Assembly (NCBI GenBank): GCA_963556495.2 | Contig: OY747722.1 | Span: 18,567,501-18,631,500, forward strand | DNA: 64,000 bases | Source: Valencia hispanica | Taxonomy: Eukaryota; Chordata; Actinopteri; Cyprinodontiformes; Valenciidae | Direction: 5' to 3' | Part shown: one piece after another, positions 44,701 to 57,854 of the stretch | Numbering within the stretch: position 1 is the stretch's first letter | How the letters are laid out: every line of letters starts with the position of its first letter | Position numbers and translations under genes: made by a program | The notes under the pieces: generated by a model | The model's input: only the letters and a program-made list of their open reading frames with translations | The model's database searches: none | What the model was told of the DNA's origin: nothing

Positions 44701-47700
44701 CTTGTGGTATGTCATGATGATGACCTATAATCAATGATTTCCTCCACATTTCCTATAGAGTCTAGCAGATCCACATGCAGAATGAGAAGGAGCTAATTCA
44801 AATAAAACTTTACTTATGGTAACTATTGAGCACTGATAATGACTGACTCATTCAACATGACATCTATACAACGTGAATTAAACTCTATTTTGAAGCTTTG
44901 TACATTCATTTGAGTTTTGCGAGATCTGGAATGTCCTTGTCATTTCATCTCACTCCTCCACTGACACAGACCCACAATGACTCTCAGGTAGGTATTCAGA
45001 GAAGTCTGAATACCTGAATGAGTTTTAAGTGTGGGTAACCTTCATTTCTCAGTGAAGCAAATAATACTGCATTGCAGAGTATCAGAAAGGGGCAAGAAAG
45101 GAACATTTTCTTCCATTTCTTTTTTTATATCTGTACATTACCAAATTGTTTTGTTTTGACAAAATGCAGCAGAGACGGAAAGCCTTGACAAACATGAGAT
45201 CAAATTTTTAATTCTAGACAAAAAAAAGAGTGTAATGAAAATGAAACAGGGAAACAGGCTAAAGATTAAGAGGGATTGACAGCAAGAAGTATTTTGTAGA
45301 AAATGTAAGACTAGTCATATCATGAGATAAATACTCTGTGATGTCTTCTGCTAAACAGCATTACGAAAAGACAATTTGGTTGTGTTGGATGATTTTTTTT
45401 TTTCAAATTGTACAAGCTCAGATATTATCCCTGAAGTCATCATCTAGAATAGACAAACATCAGTTATTCATGCAAAGGTGTCCTTGACATGGAATTAAAA
45501 CCACCCCACAGTCTCCAAGATGTGACTAGATTGCTGCAAAGCTCCACTAATTCCAGCGTGAAGACAATAATGATATTACAACACTGTTAGTACTCAACAG
45601 TTTTTCACTGCTGCTTTTCTGGGCATCCTACCAAAAGTTCTACCATTGTGGAGATCCCATCTATACTATGACGTTTCTTCAACATCTATGTAATTTCCCT
45701 ATGATAGGTTTCTGCACCTCTACAGTACCACCATTCTCAGGCTGTTAGGGAGCAAAAGCTGTTTGTACTTGATCAGTTAATCAGCATCACTAGAGGAAAC
45801 AAGCTTGGTTTTCTATGTGGAGTGCTGCCAAAACCACACATGACTTTCTAAGCAATAATTGCTATCTGGTGTTGTACTCTATTTATATATCTTCTATGTT
45901 GCCTGAAGGAATCACCCACAGAAAAAAACAAAATCTCTAATTATCAATTGTCATTTTAAGTGACTCAAACCAGGGCTCCAAAGTTTGAAGTTGCTTTCTC
46001 TATTGTAACATTGCATACAAAACTCTGTAAACTGCCACTCTTGACTTTGTCATCTTTGTTCTCCTCCTGCTACTGACATACAGTACAACTGTAGACTTTT
46101 AGCATACCAATCTTCTTTGAAAATATCATTACTTTGATAACTGTAATCCATGTCATACTTTAGTTTCCACCCAAAAATTTCTACGCTGATTTTCTTTCAA
46201 AAAAGGGACAATAAAGTGTTCAGGGTGATGGTGTGTCGAAACAGGTTAAAGAGAGATGATTCTTTCCATACTCCAGTCTCTGAAGTTTCTTTGTTTTTTT
46301 TATTAAAATGGCTTCAAACCATAGGATTGGTCAGGCAGAACATTTTCTTGGTCTATAAAACAGTAGCTTTTTGAGATAATAGTGTACCTAGAAATCAGTA
46401 TCATTCAATGCGTATTCTTAGGACATTGCTTTAAAATTGCACGTTGTGAGTCACAATAACAAAAGTTCCACCTGGAATGGGTCATCATGCGAGTGCTTGT
46501 AAGAACAGCTGGTCTGAGAAAAACTATCAATTTCAAGTGGCAGCATTTTCTGCAAGTACTTATTGACTCAATGAACATTTGTACAATGAAAATGATAAAA
46601 GGTAAGTCATTTCATCTTTACTCCAATGTAAAGGTAAATTATAGCGCAATCAGAGGTAAACAAAATGGTCAGAAGCAATCAAGTATAGGCATTAAAACAA
46701 AACAAAACAAAAAACATTGAAGGAGGTGAAAGAGAATTTGTGAGCTTATAAGATAATGACAGGGCAACCTGAAACAGGCATGACAGATGTTTTGGATGAC
46801 CAGTGTTTGAAAGTTGGCCTTTATAATTTGCTCCTGATTGCGAAGTGATTTTGCTGAAGGTCACATTCATTTGTTGCAGATAAAAGATGCAGATGTCAGT
46901 CTGAAATGCACTTTCTTTCTGGTAACTCAGGGGTCATTTCCTGGTTGCCAGAACAACACTTTATTGCACCAAATTCTTCTGTCATCTGAGCTCTTTCTCT
47001 GTGTTGCTTGATTTTTGATTTGTTCTATTTTGACCTTTTTCTGCTGTAACTTCAGAGTAGTTTTCTACAAGTTTTCTGAGACTTTTTGGAGATTTTTTTT
47101 CAAACTGAAGAGATTTTTTCCTGGACATCTGACTGAAGGGACATTTAAATACATCAGTAACTAAAGTTTTATGGAAAGTTATTAGGGTTGTTGCTATGTG
47201 ATTACTATATTTTGTACATTGTAGGCTTTGCAACAACTTTGTGGGCGAAACAAATCCAGTTTCCAACATATATCTCTAGGCCAATTAAAGACATTGACTG
47301 GCTAGCCTGAAACATACCTGAAAAAAAGACGTCGATGTGCATCATGGCCTGTATTGCATGCTTTTCTTTTCAAATATTTTCCCACAAATTGTTATTCATG
47401 TCATGGCATGCAAGTATTACAGTGTTGTTTTACTGCCTCTGGACTCTAAAATACTAACTGATAACATTAATATTATGACACATAGCAGTGTGTCATTCTT
47501 TGCAAAGCCTTCACAATGGATGTAAAGATACTGACAGGGTGACTCGCATAACCCCTGTCACAGCATGGTTTTATGAGAAAGAAGGATGCAAATTAGGTAT
47601 GAGAAATAGCCATGTTGCACTCTCCTGGATACCTCACCTGAAAAACAGCAAGTTGTGTTTGAAATGGCACATGGCATTTTCATCCTTCATCCTTCTCAGC

Positions 47701-49387
47701 AATGGTTTGTCAGGAAGATATTATGAGTGTTGATGTTGATTTCACTGGAATTAAATCTACACTTTCCCCACTGTGGTTAAGTGTGTGCACCAGCTGTGTG
47801 ATAATTAAGTACAAGGGATAATCATGCTGAGTGCATCATCTCTATCCTTCAGTTCCCCCCCCCACACACACACACTTTTGTTGTTCAACTTGGATAGAGG
47901 TGTCTCATACACTACGCAAAACATATGTTTTGTATAAATAAAAAGCCTCACAGAGAAAGCTATCTATTATGTTTGCATTATTACAGATAACTGATTTCTG
48001 GTGCAAGGTTTTACTACAATACAGCTGCGATTTTAAATGAAATGGCATTGTATGACCTAAAAATCAAAACTATTTGTGTCAGCAGCTTCATGTAATTGGA
48101 GATTTGTGTAATACTCAGCATGATGAGGTGTGTTAATCTCATTCATTTGATTGTTATGAGCCTAAATGCTACTATTATGTTGGTTACATACTGTAGTGTT
48201 AGGCTACATTTCATTTTAGTCATTTCCATCACATTTCACAGTTACTCTTTGGGGGTTATGGATGACAAATATCAAAGGCCAGTACATTAGACTTGTTATA
48301 TGGAGGACAAATCCTAATCACGATGAGTGACTGTCAACCTGTCATCAGCTGATCATTGCTGTAATTGCTCCCCGTTTTCCTTTGCCTTGACCATATACTC
48401 CAGGAGCCTGTCGTCTGAACGTTAAGGCTGACAGTGATTTGTGTCCATCGTTCTATTCTTGCACCTCTGAGACTGATTCATGTAGAATGCAGAGGATACA
48501 TCCTCAAACTTTTATGTAATCCTCTGTCTCTCAGTATATGTGATTCAAAAATGATTGAATGGCATGAAATGTGACAAAACACAATCTGGTATTTTGTTTG
48601 GGGATTTACAGTATGCGTAGACATCAGAGATGAATTCTGTTGAGTTGATGAGATAAGAAATGGTGTTTGACACAGATCAAAGGGGTTTAGTTCAGATTAA
48701 ACCCAAGACTTGAGACGAGAGACGAGTTCCTTTGCTCTTGGCGAGGATGTGTACGCCCTAGAAATATATCAACCTCAATCTAATAAACTCCTTGCTTTTC
48801 ATTTAAAATTACATAAAAAGTAAATATTTGTGTTTTTACCTTCAAACAGATGCTAAGTTAATTTGATTGAATGATTTCATTTCACTGTAGCAAATACATG
48901 TAATGTTAGATATCAGGGCAAAAATTAGCTATAGGCATACATTGGCATTACTACCTACCTCTATATGGTAGCAAATTGCTTCCAATATAATATTTTGTAC
49001 GTGTTGACTATACTTCACAGCCATTAGTGATATACATTCACCACCTTAGCTGTGGTTTGAGATGTGTTTGTGACAAGTTAACAGGTTTAATGATGAGTTA
49101 TTATGCATAATATCTGCTTTTTGCCCAATACATTTTGAATAGTTACAAGGGTGATTTTACACATGAGAAAAGCGATCTGCCCCCCACAACATGATGCTGT
49201 AAAATTATTTTAGATCACTGGGATGATCAAATCGATTGCAATTAAATTACATATATACCTGTACCTCATTTTCTCGTGTTTTCCCATCATAATGTCCACA
49301 TTGAGCTCATCTAAGTCAGATTTTGATTGTTTTGTGAAAAACGTCAAAACTCAATCACTCAGACAACCACCGTGCAGACTTTATAGT
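41762..49387. other. Intergenic sequence, no gene seen
   Basis: AT-rich sequence without any supported gene. The minus-strand frame at 42000-41788 has a faint likeness to L1-type reverse-transcriptase tails (WEISHLTLSGRVFL) and is not called. Short inverted repeats (44990-45015) and TTAGATTAG repetition (43468-43520) occur. A C-run plus CA repeat lies at 47850-47874. Confidence 0.5.
44990..45015. repeat. Inverted repeat, 10-bp perfect arms, 6-nt loop
   Basis: AGGTATTCAG (44990-44999) and CTGAATACCT (45006-45015) are perfect reverse complements. Confidence 0.7.
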
Positions 49388-49450
49388 TTCAGTTTCAGTT
49401 TTCAGTTTATTTATATAGCGCCAATTCACAACAGATGTCACCTGTTATAC
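49388..49450 (-). repeat. Short LINE/SINE-tail-like fragment
   Basis: CAGTTTCAGTTTTCAGTTTA followed by TTTATATAGCGCCAATTCAC is the common antisense opening of a fish retroposon 3' end; it stops after about 60 bp. Confidence 0.5.
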
Positions 49451-49719
49451 CTGTTGCAAATAATTTTAATGAAAAATTATATCTAACATCAATTATTCTT
49501 ATTTTAAGATAGGATTTGTACCTCCTACACTTAAACTATATATTACATTTAGCACAGAAATATTCATACAACCTTTAAAAAGAGCAGTTTCCACTCTAGA
49601 TAAGACAAGAACTCATCTCTAGTTTATTAAATGAGATATGATGAATGAAAACATTATTTGAAAACTTTTTTCATTTTACACATGGCATATCAGGGTTATA
49701 TTTATGCTTTCCTGATGGG

Positions 49720-49757
49720 GTGTGTGTGCGTGTGTGTGTGCGCGCATGTGTGTGCGC
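49720..49757. repeat. Alternating GT/GC purine-pyrimidine tract
   Basis: GTGTGTGTGCGTGTGTGTGT followed by GCGCGCATGTGTGTGCGC: about 38 bp of near-perfect alternation that includes CG steps. Confidence 0.85.
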
Positions 49758-52700
49758 ATTCCTCTGAGAAAAGGACGAAAGGAAGGTGTTGCCTTTTTAC
49801 GTTGGAGTCTCGGGATCATATGACATTTGGGGCAGGAAAGATTATTAGTGGCTTTGGGCAGTGCAAACAAATGCACAATTTCACACAAAAACCCACACTC
49901 ACTGAGGTGACTAGAGTAGGTACGTGAGACTGCATTTGAACATAGTTTTACTCTGGCATTATTGTCCTCATTTTATGAATAATTTAATAGGCATTTTAGA
50001 TTTTATCTATGATTTTTAATAGAATATATAAAAACTACTTGGGCTTCTAGTGAGGTTTTAGTTAGCCACATGAAACATTAAGTGTCTTGACCTGCACACA
50101 ATGGTCCCTTACAAAACAAACTAAATTTTTGGATTAATGTTTTCTATTTTTCACTTTTCACTCACCCTTAAAATGCAGATTTATTTTTTATTTTTTTTAC
50201 CTCAAACATGAGTATTCACTTGTCAACTACACAAACTTGGATGTTTCTGCCATGGGGATCACATCTGTGCTAAGTTATTTCCATAAACCAGTCGCAATCT
50301 ATACACCTTACCAATATATACAAACACCTTCTGCACCTCTACCACCAGTTTTAGTCTTAAAGTGTTGGAACAAACACAAGTGGCGTTTATGTTATCTAAA
50401 CAGCATCAAAGGATGAAGATTAAAGGGTTTTCAATGTATGGAACTGCACATCATTGGTTATTGTCCTGCACACGGCAACCAAGTTAAAACAATTTGAAAT
50501 GATGATGGCTTGGTAGGTCCAGTTAGAAGCAATCATTCACACAAAATCCAAAATGTTGGTGTTGTTGTGTCGCAGTCACTGTTAAATAATGACATCAAGG
50601 CACTAACTCCTGAAGCAATTCTTCTCTTCGGGTCTCATGCACACCAGCAGGCTGTTACATTGCCTACTACTTTGTCATCTTATAGCCATGGCTACAATAC
50701 TGGGGTGTTTCTATGAAAGACTGACAGACATGCACTGCAATCAAATTGGAGTTTAAACCACTTACAGAATCTTTTTTCTTACTCAGTAATCTGTGTTGCA
50801 TGAACTAGGCAGCTTTTGGAGTTGTGGCTCCAACAGACCCTGCACCAAGACAGATGACAACGTTGTGTAAATTACGTTGCAACCATGCAATGCATTGACC
50901 CAGGAAAACCAGCAAATAACCTTGAGTGACATTTTGGTCCACATTCCATGTACCTTATAACCATCACAAGGCCTTAGGCTATGTTCAAATGATTCAACTT
51001 TTTGATATCTCTTACGGTTTTTCAAAATTTGCAATTTAAGTTTTATGCAATTCTTTTCAGGTTTTCAATTTTACAATGTATTTCATTTATGAACGTTTTC
51101 TACTCACAATTTTTCAAACTTGATTGATATTTCACAAACAAATTGCTCCTGTTCATTCAAAATGATGTGACATTTCCAGATTTCTGACAAATGGCCCCAA
51201 ACCAACGAGAAGTCAAACCTGAGTTGAAACGACCTAGATTCAAAACTGGCAATATTATCATAAATGACTGCTCCTAAACAGAAGAAGTGACAATACACAC
51301 AGAAAACGAGCCACAATTCTTCCCCAAAGCGCCCTAATTCTTAAAGTGAAAGAATCCTTTCGATAGCCCTTATATTTTCTGAGTTAGAGGACCTAGTATC
51401 GGACAGTTTTCAGTTTTATCAATATATTTGACATTGTTTTGTGCCTGTAATGTTATATTTTCAACAAATTGAGTGCTCCGTTCCCGTATCCATTCCGATA
51501 AAAACGGTCAGCGGATTCAGTCCGAACAATCTGAACAAAGAATCTCCATCGTGCCATCACACATGGAGCAGATGAGAACATGTACTAAATATGAACATTT
51601 TACCTGCAGTCTCACAACTTTCTGATGGTCTATGTATGTGAATTGAGCACCTGCTTGTGCGTGAGGGAGTCTGAATCCGCTCCGAGCGCACACTACATAC
51701 TGGAATAACAAGTGCCACTTCTTTCTCAATGGGGACTTTCTTGATTGCCTCAGCAGGAGGAAATCCACAGCATGTTGTCCTTCTGGATCAGTGGATAAGA
51801 TGCTGATCTGTGTCCATTGCTGCTAAGCGCTCTAAAGCCTCCATACATTTCCAAGGTGCTGTCAGTCCCTGGATAGCGTTGCAGTGAGTACGGAGTCCAG
51901 GTCTGAGATGATGATGCTCAGATGCTCTCATAAGAATCCTTCTTTGATTGATTCAGTTTCCTAAACTCTGTGCGTAAAGTTGAAAATGACAGTGCGTCTG
52001 CATCAAGCAATCAGTGGCGTGAAATTTCAAAATGAAAGATGGCTGTTAGTTTGTGTCCACAGGTGTTTCTGATTATTGTACTGATGAATAGAGGTTGCGT
52101 CGTAATAAAGTGATGGCAAAAGCTCATTACACAAACACTCTTCAGATGGTGTTCCTTTTTGTGAATGCACTCACTACCTGATGGAGTAGTGGGGTGGTTG
52201 AGCCGCCCGTCAGAAAGTGAAATTTTGTGTGATCTCCTGCTTTATTTTGTCACTAATTTTCCTGCCGCACCGTAAGGAGCCCTGCTAACAACGGCCTTTA
52301 CATTTTTCCATTACAGTTTTAAAATCAAAGACGGAAAATAACACAATCCCCAATTGATTGTAAATTATATGACAATGAATCATGTCCCTTTTATTTCTTT
52401 GAAACATTGTATAGCTGAAATTTATTTGATTCAGAGATCGCGGTGCAGAAACAAAATATTGTCCACAGTCCCTGGCTTTATCTGCGCTCTCCGTTCCTGA
52501 ATCGCAATTTCAGTCGCAGAAAAATCTCTCTCTGGCAGCGCAGGATGCCTAGATAGCGAAAGTTGGGGGAATAGTCTGGCATACTCTCTCTACAAACACA
52601 ACACTATTCTCTTTAGGAGTCTAAAACAACCAAAAGTATTACATCCATATTTTTTCACCTGCATTTTTCACACGCATGAAATTTAATTCATGTATTTTTC

Positions 52701-52939
52701 TATCTTAAAACGGGTACCAGCAGCACTGCAGGACTCTCTGCTCTGAACGTGTTTGCATACGGAATAGTCTTTTAAAACCTTGACATATCCACTGCAAAGA
52801 ATGCTGCAGCATCTGGGCAGAAAGAAACCATGACTGTATAAGAAAGTGCAATGGAGTAATTTAAATAATAGTCCGTTCAAATACTGATCATGTGGAAATT
52901 GTGCTGGGAGCACAAGTGGATGTTAGATCTGCGCTGGTA
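49758..52939. other. Intergenic sequence with a CpG-containing segment
   Basis: No recognisable gene. From about 51470 to 52620 the sequence holds more CpG dinucleotides and fewer simple runs than its neighbours, which could reflect a regulatory region or an unrecognised exon. Frames up to 83 codons there have no domain. Confidence 0.45.
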
Positions 52940-52961
52940 TAAAATTTCGCATCAGGTTTAG

Positions 52962-52993
52962 AAAAGTGGTGGGGATATGTCCCCACCACTTTT
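52962..52993. repeat. Perfect hairpin, 14-bp arms, 4-nt loop
   Basis: AAAAGTGGTGGGGA (52962-52975), loop TATG, then the exact reverse complement to 52993. It is probably the tip of a foldback-type repeat. Confidence 0.85.
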
Positions 52994-53184
52994 ATCATGG
53001 ACGACTAGAATTTAATCATTGAAGTGGAGAATCACCCAGTTTATATGATACCAGTGATCATTTTTACAAGGACAACAGGAAAAAGGAGAAGGCATGGACA
53101 GAAATAGCTGCAGGTTTAGAAGTGGATGGTGAGTTTATAATACTTACTAACATAGAATTACATTTTTTACCCTGTATACGACAC

Positions 53185-53970
53185 TTTAAGGCTGCATTCA
53201 CACCTGATAGTCCCGTAGACTCTGTTCGATTGAGGACCAAAATTGCAACATTGTTGCCGTTTTTTGCTGGTGCGCTCACACTGCTCTTTTTGTTAAATAA
53301 ACCAAAGCTTTTGAGCAACATGTTTACTTCCCCGCCTGTGGTGGCCCTGTGGTGGTGCTGCACTTCTTGGTGCGGCGGGGGACACTTCCCGTACAGTGAA
53401 ACGTAAACGAACATGAAGTGGGAGCAGATTGTAGCGGTTTTGGGATAGCTCTGTTGTGTTTGGGAAAAGTCCAAGATAAAACACTGCAGCAATGGGCTCA
53501 GGATGAGCATAGAAGAGGCAGAGGACTATGTAGAATGCTGTTTTCTAGACGAGGCAGCTGAGACGGCTTCTTATGAGGTGGCGTGCAATGAATAGGAGCG
53601 TGTACATCTTCACAGCACTGATATTCTCCTTAAACAGACGTTGAGCAAGGTATAAGATCCAGCATCTATCTATCCAGCATCGCAGTTCCTGAGATTCTAT
53701 TTACCTGGAATGCCCTGTACAATAGTCCACTTCCTGCTTTTGTTGCCGTTTTGGTCCTTTTGGCATTCACATATGCAATCGAACCGCAGCAGAGTTCAAT
53801 TCAATCGAACCGAGACCTACATTTTTAGACGGACTAGAGTTCGCTTGTTCGGTCCGAATCAGAGTTCGATTGCACATTCACACCTTCCCAAACGAACGAA
53901 TTACGTCTATTACGCTGAGCGCCACTTAAGCGCCTCCGGTGGAAAGCAGGGGTTACAGTTCTCTAGTTAA
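53185..53970. repeat. Unclassified DNA-transposon-like repeat with TTCGATTG words
   Basis: GGCTGCATTCACACCTGATA at 53190 and GCACATTCACACCTTCCC at 53871 bracket a region with several TTCGATT/AATCGAAC words (53227, 53777, 53811, 53867). The block resembles an abundant fish repeat with CATTCACACC-type ends; its class is not determined. Confidence 0.45.
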
Positions 53971-54139
53971 TAAGAGCAGTTTGGAAGCAACGTTTCCAAA
54001 CTGAGGTGCACACAAGTGAGGTGCTACATGCAGCTTGTCTCTGCCATTCCCAGCCTGTGTGTGATTGGCTGAGTAAGGGAAGGCCTTTTCATGGCTTTAG
54101 CTGGAGACCCTCTAGTTCCAGAAAAGAGAATTGCTATTA

Positions 54140-54580
54140 AGCTATCATGAGCATTTTAGCACATTTTAGCTAACATTGGTATTTTAGCTCATTTTTAATA
54201 TGCTAAATGGATTGAGTCATTTTTAACCAAGATTTAAGTGTTTGCCAACATGCTACCACTAGATTTTTAGCTAACATGACCATTTTAGATCATTTTAGCT
54301 AACATTGGCATTTTAGCTAATTCTAACCGTTTTGCTTTGTAAGAGGATTTGCAAACTATTTTTTCTCTTTTCTGCTTGATTCTCTGATTCTGCTTACTAC
54401 AGTTCAGCAACATGCTACCACTAGCATTTTAGCTCAAATTACCATTTTAGCTCATTTTAGCAAACACTGACATTTTAGCTGTTTTTTACAGTTTTGCTAT
54501 GTAAGATAATTTGCAGACTATTTGGGGTTTTTTCTGCTGATTCTGCTTATTACAGTTCATCAAGTATTCTACAGTTATAC
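54140..54580. repeat. Tandem array of CATTTTAGCT words with a 162-bp higher unit
   Basis: Many copies of CATTTTAGCT/ATTTTAGCTAACATTGG occur. Two larger units start at CATGCTACCACTAG (54249 and 54411), each continuing through CATTTTAGCT words, a TTTTGCT-TGTAAGA block and a CTGATTCTGCTTA-TACAG block. The period is 162 bp. Confidence 0.8.
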
Positions 54581-54594
54581 AGTTCTACATAAGA

Positions 54595-55400
54595 ATGATC
54601 AAGAGTCAGCACACAGCTTCAGTTAATCCAGCTAAAAAATACTGATCAGGCCCGAAATTTAGGTGTAGGAATGGACTCAGAGCTGAACCTCCAGGGTCAC
54701 ATAAAGGCAATAATAAGATCAGCCTTCTATAACCTGAAGAACGTTTCTAGGATTAAAGGACTGACATCGCAACAGGACTTCGAAAAACCCATCCATTTAG
54801 TTTATCTTTAGATTACTGCAACAGCGTCCTCACAGGTCTGCTTTAAAAGTCAATTAGACAGCTGCAGCTGATCCAGAACCCTGCTGCTTGTGTCCTTATA
54901 AGAGCCAGGACAGTAGAGCACATCAACCCAGTTCTAAAGTCCTTACACTGGCTCCCTGAAGCTCAGAGAATAGAATTCAAAATACTTACACTAGTTTATA
55001 AATCACTGAATGGATTAGCACCAAAGTATGTTGAAGATCTACTGTTACTGTACCAACCCCCAGACCACTCAGGTCCTCTAATTCCAGTCAGGAGAAACAG
55101 CTTTCAGTTTCTATGATCCTCTAATCTGGAACAAACTTCCAGAAAACTGCAAAGCTGCTGAAACACTGAGTTCTTTTAAATCACAGCTAAAAACTCATCT
55201 GTTTAGAGGTGCCTTTGAGTAATGTTTTCATGTATCATATGTTTTGTGTGTGCTTCGTGCTTTATTGCTGTTTTTACTTTATATGTTTTGTCTGTGTTTT
55301 ACTGCTATTTTTATTTTATCCCCTAATCATATAAAGCACCTTGAATTACCTTCTTGTTGAAAGTGTGCTATTCAAATAAAGTTGCCTCGCCTTGCCTTGC
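54595..55400 (+). mobile_element. LINE 3' fragment, same family as 13888-14935
   Basis: Sense-strand translation gives a mutated version of the reverse-transcriptase C-terminus at 14075-14935: [36 protein letters not shown] and the [20 protein letters not shown] block near 54915-54960. Frame breaks are frequent. It ends in a 3' UTR with AATAAAG and a tail of CCTTG-type pentamers (55381-55400), matching the tail of the copy at 13888. Confidence 0.7.
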
Positions 55401-55786
55401 TATCAACGTCTCAGTACACTGCCACCGTGATAATAAGCGACCCCCAACATTATTGCAGAATTTCCATGTATGCTCACATTATTAGAGAAACTCTCATGTT
55501 GTATCATGTGTAATGGAGGATCTACTACTCACCTGAAGACTCTGCCAAGACCTTACAGAGATTAGGGGTTTGCCGGTTCGCCATAAATCGATTAATTGTG
55601 AATGTGAAACGTGCAAAATCAATGGGAATTCAAAAGTGTTGAAAAATCGATTATTTTTCATTATAATTGAATAAGAAAAACATAAAAGTCCTGCCTGCTG
55701 CACTGACATTTTTAGGAGACGGACCAGTGAAACTGTTTAGCCATGCAGCCCAAATTTACAAAATACAGCAAATATTTTCCATTTTA
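55401..55786. other. Intergenic sequence
   Basis: No gene or clear repeat. Confidence 0.4.
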
Positions 55787-56165
55787 AGGGCCGTTTCCAC
55801 TTTTGGAACTTTGGGGTAATTTGAACGTACCTTCCCGATATGCACATGTCTCCACTTCATCGGACCGGGTCGACATGGCCATTTTCGGGGCCATTTCAGG
55901 AACCAGCTGGATACCAAGTACCCCGCTCCTTTCAGCCGCCGTGTTTCCTTACACAATCGACCCTTTCAAGGCGTCCGCATATCACACAGTTTCGGCCGTG
56001 AGTAGCACCACTGATCAGCGCAAAAAGGTGCTCAGAGCAGCAGAAATAACCAGAGATTGACATGGAAGAAGCAGTGCTTGTTGCTGTGTTGTTTGCTGTT
56101 TGTTATAAACTGCTTTGCCAGCAAGTCCTCTTATTTTTACAAAGCCGGTGGTTTGGCGACATCTT
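55787..56165. repeat. GC-richer MITE-like repeat
   Basis: GGCCGTTTCCACTTTTGGAA followed by CGGACCGGGTCGACATGG and a 3' part with TGTTTGCTGTTTGTTATAAA resembles fish Harbinger-type non-autonomous repeats that begin GTTTCCA. No terminal pair was confirmed. Confidence 0.35.
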
Positions 56166-57854
56166 CTTATCTTTGAATTACAACCAATCAGCACGCCGTA
56201 ACCACAGCTCCTGCTGAGTGACTCGATCGAGCCATTCCGAGTATGTGTTTAAGGATTGGACCAAATGCCAAAGCACATTTCCTTTAGCTTTCATTGAAAA
56301 TATGACCTCGATATGATTATGAAGCATATTTTGGACATGTGTTGGTTTGATTTGTGGTTTCAAATAAATAAAATACAGAACATCAATTGGTTTGGACACT
56401 AATATTAATGTAAACTGGATGCATTTAAGAGTAGAAATTACCCATGGAAGGAATGAAGAAAAATCCCTAAATTGGGTTAAAATATGCAACAAAAATAATT
56501 GTTTTATAATAGAATCATAGCACCCGAATCGTAATTGAATTGAAATTGTGAGGCACCCAAGATGGAACACACCTAGCGGAGATTTTCTGTGTTGTGCCTT
56601 TTTTCCCCCCCATCATTTAATCTATTGAGAATTGGGCTTCTGAGGCAACCACTCACTCAGCAATTCGGTTTCAGCTGGGTTTATTCAAAACTGTCAGAGC
56701 TTCTGATAAAGCCATCCACTGCTGAAGTCAAGTAATTTGTCTCACCACACTGAAACTGACATTCTTCAATTAAGCAGACGTGCCGCAGAGTTCCCCTTTA
56801 CTTTTTATTTGCATTACTGGTACATTACATTACTTTACCACATAATACAGTATGAAGCCAGTGCTATTTAGAAACCATTTGGAAAACCCTGTCCAATGTC
56901 AGAGGTTGTGTTACCAACATTTTTATACAACGATTTAAAGCTATTGAATGTGCTCCACAAAACACAAGATGTTTTGCATTTATCTGAATTATACGTGTGA
57001 GCGTGTGTGTTTTAGAGCAAATGAATTACAATTCATATCCTGGCTTAGGTCCTGTCAAAATGGACAAGTGCTGAAACAATCAAACACAATTCAAAATCAA
57101 CAACCCATCACTTAACAGGACATGATATTTACTACCATTCATAAATGCACAGATAAAAAATTGCTAAAATCTTCAAATACAAGTCATAATTCTTGTACAT
57201 GTCTGCTTTGTAGAGGTTGTGGGCTTTGTTATTCCAATGAGATCAAGATCCAATGTTTCAATCTTTAGAACAGAATATCCAACAAACTGCCAAAAAGACT
57301 AAGTTTCTTGAATATCATCCTGAATCAAATAAAATATTTGGTTGTCAACACAAAAGGAATGAATAGAGCTGATTCTGATCATCCTGTTTCACCTATCCCC
57401 CATCTCAGCCTTTGTTTTATAGTCTCCTCATTTTGCAGAAGAGGAGATGATTTTTTAAATCCAAAAATGGCGAGGAGAGGTCCTTGAGTGCCAGAGACAT
57501 TAAGAGCATTTGTGTCAGCCTCTGTATCTGACATGGTTTGAATCCCCTGTCTTTCGGGGGAAAAGGCAGAAATTCAATGAAGCCCTTGATAGAATAATTC
57601 CACTGCTACTTGTTGCCAATTATCAGTCTGCATCCACCTCTTAGGCATGTATGTTTCTGCATCAGCTCTCTCTAATCAATTGTTGCAATGGCGGGTGTGA
57701 TAATGTTGCCCCATATCTTAATATGTGAATTAATGTGCATGTGATGTTTTGGAACGTTGTGATGCAAAAATCAATGAAAAGATATATAGCATAAGCAAAG
57801 CTTTCTAATTCATCCATGTATTGTTTTATGCTTTTTTAAGATTGGATTATGTAA
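56166..57854. other. Intergenic sequence, possible conserved element
   Basis: No gene seen. The stretch 57400-57760 is non-repetitive with homeodomain-type TAAT/ATTA words (CTAATCAATTGTTGCAATGG) and looks like a conserved non-coding element; this is inference only. Confidence 0.4.

Noticed and set aside
53064..53510. 148-codon minus-strand open frame
   Set aside because: It crosses an unclassified interspersed repeat and shows no domain.
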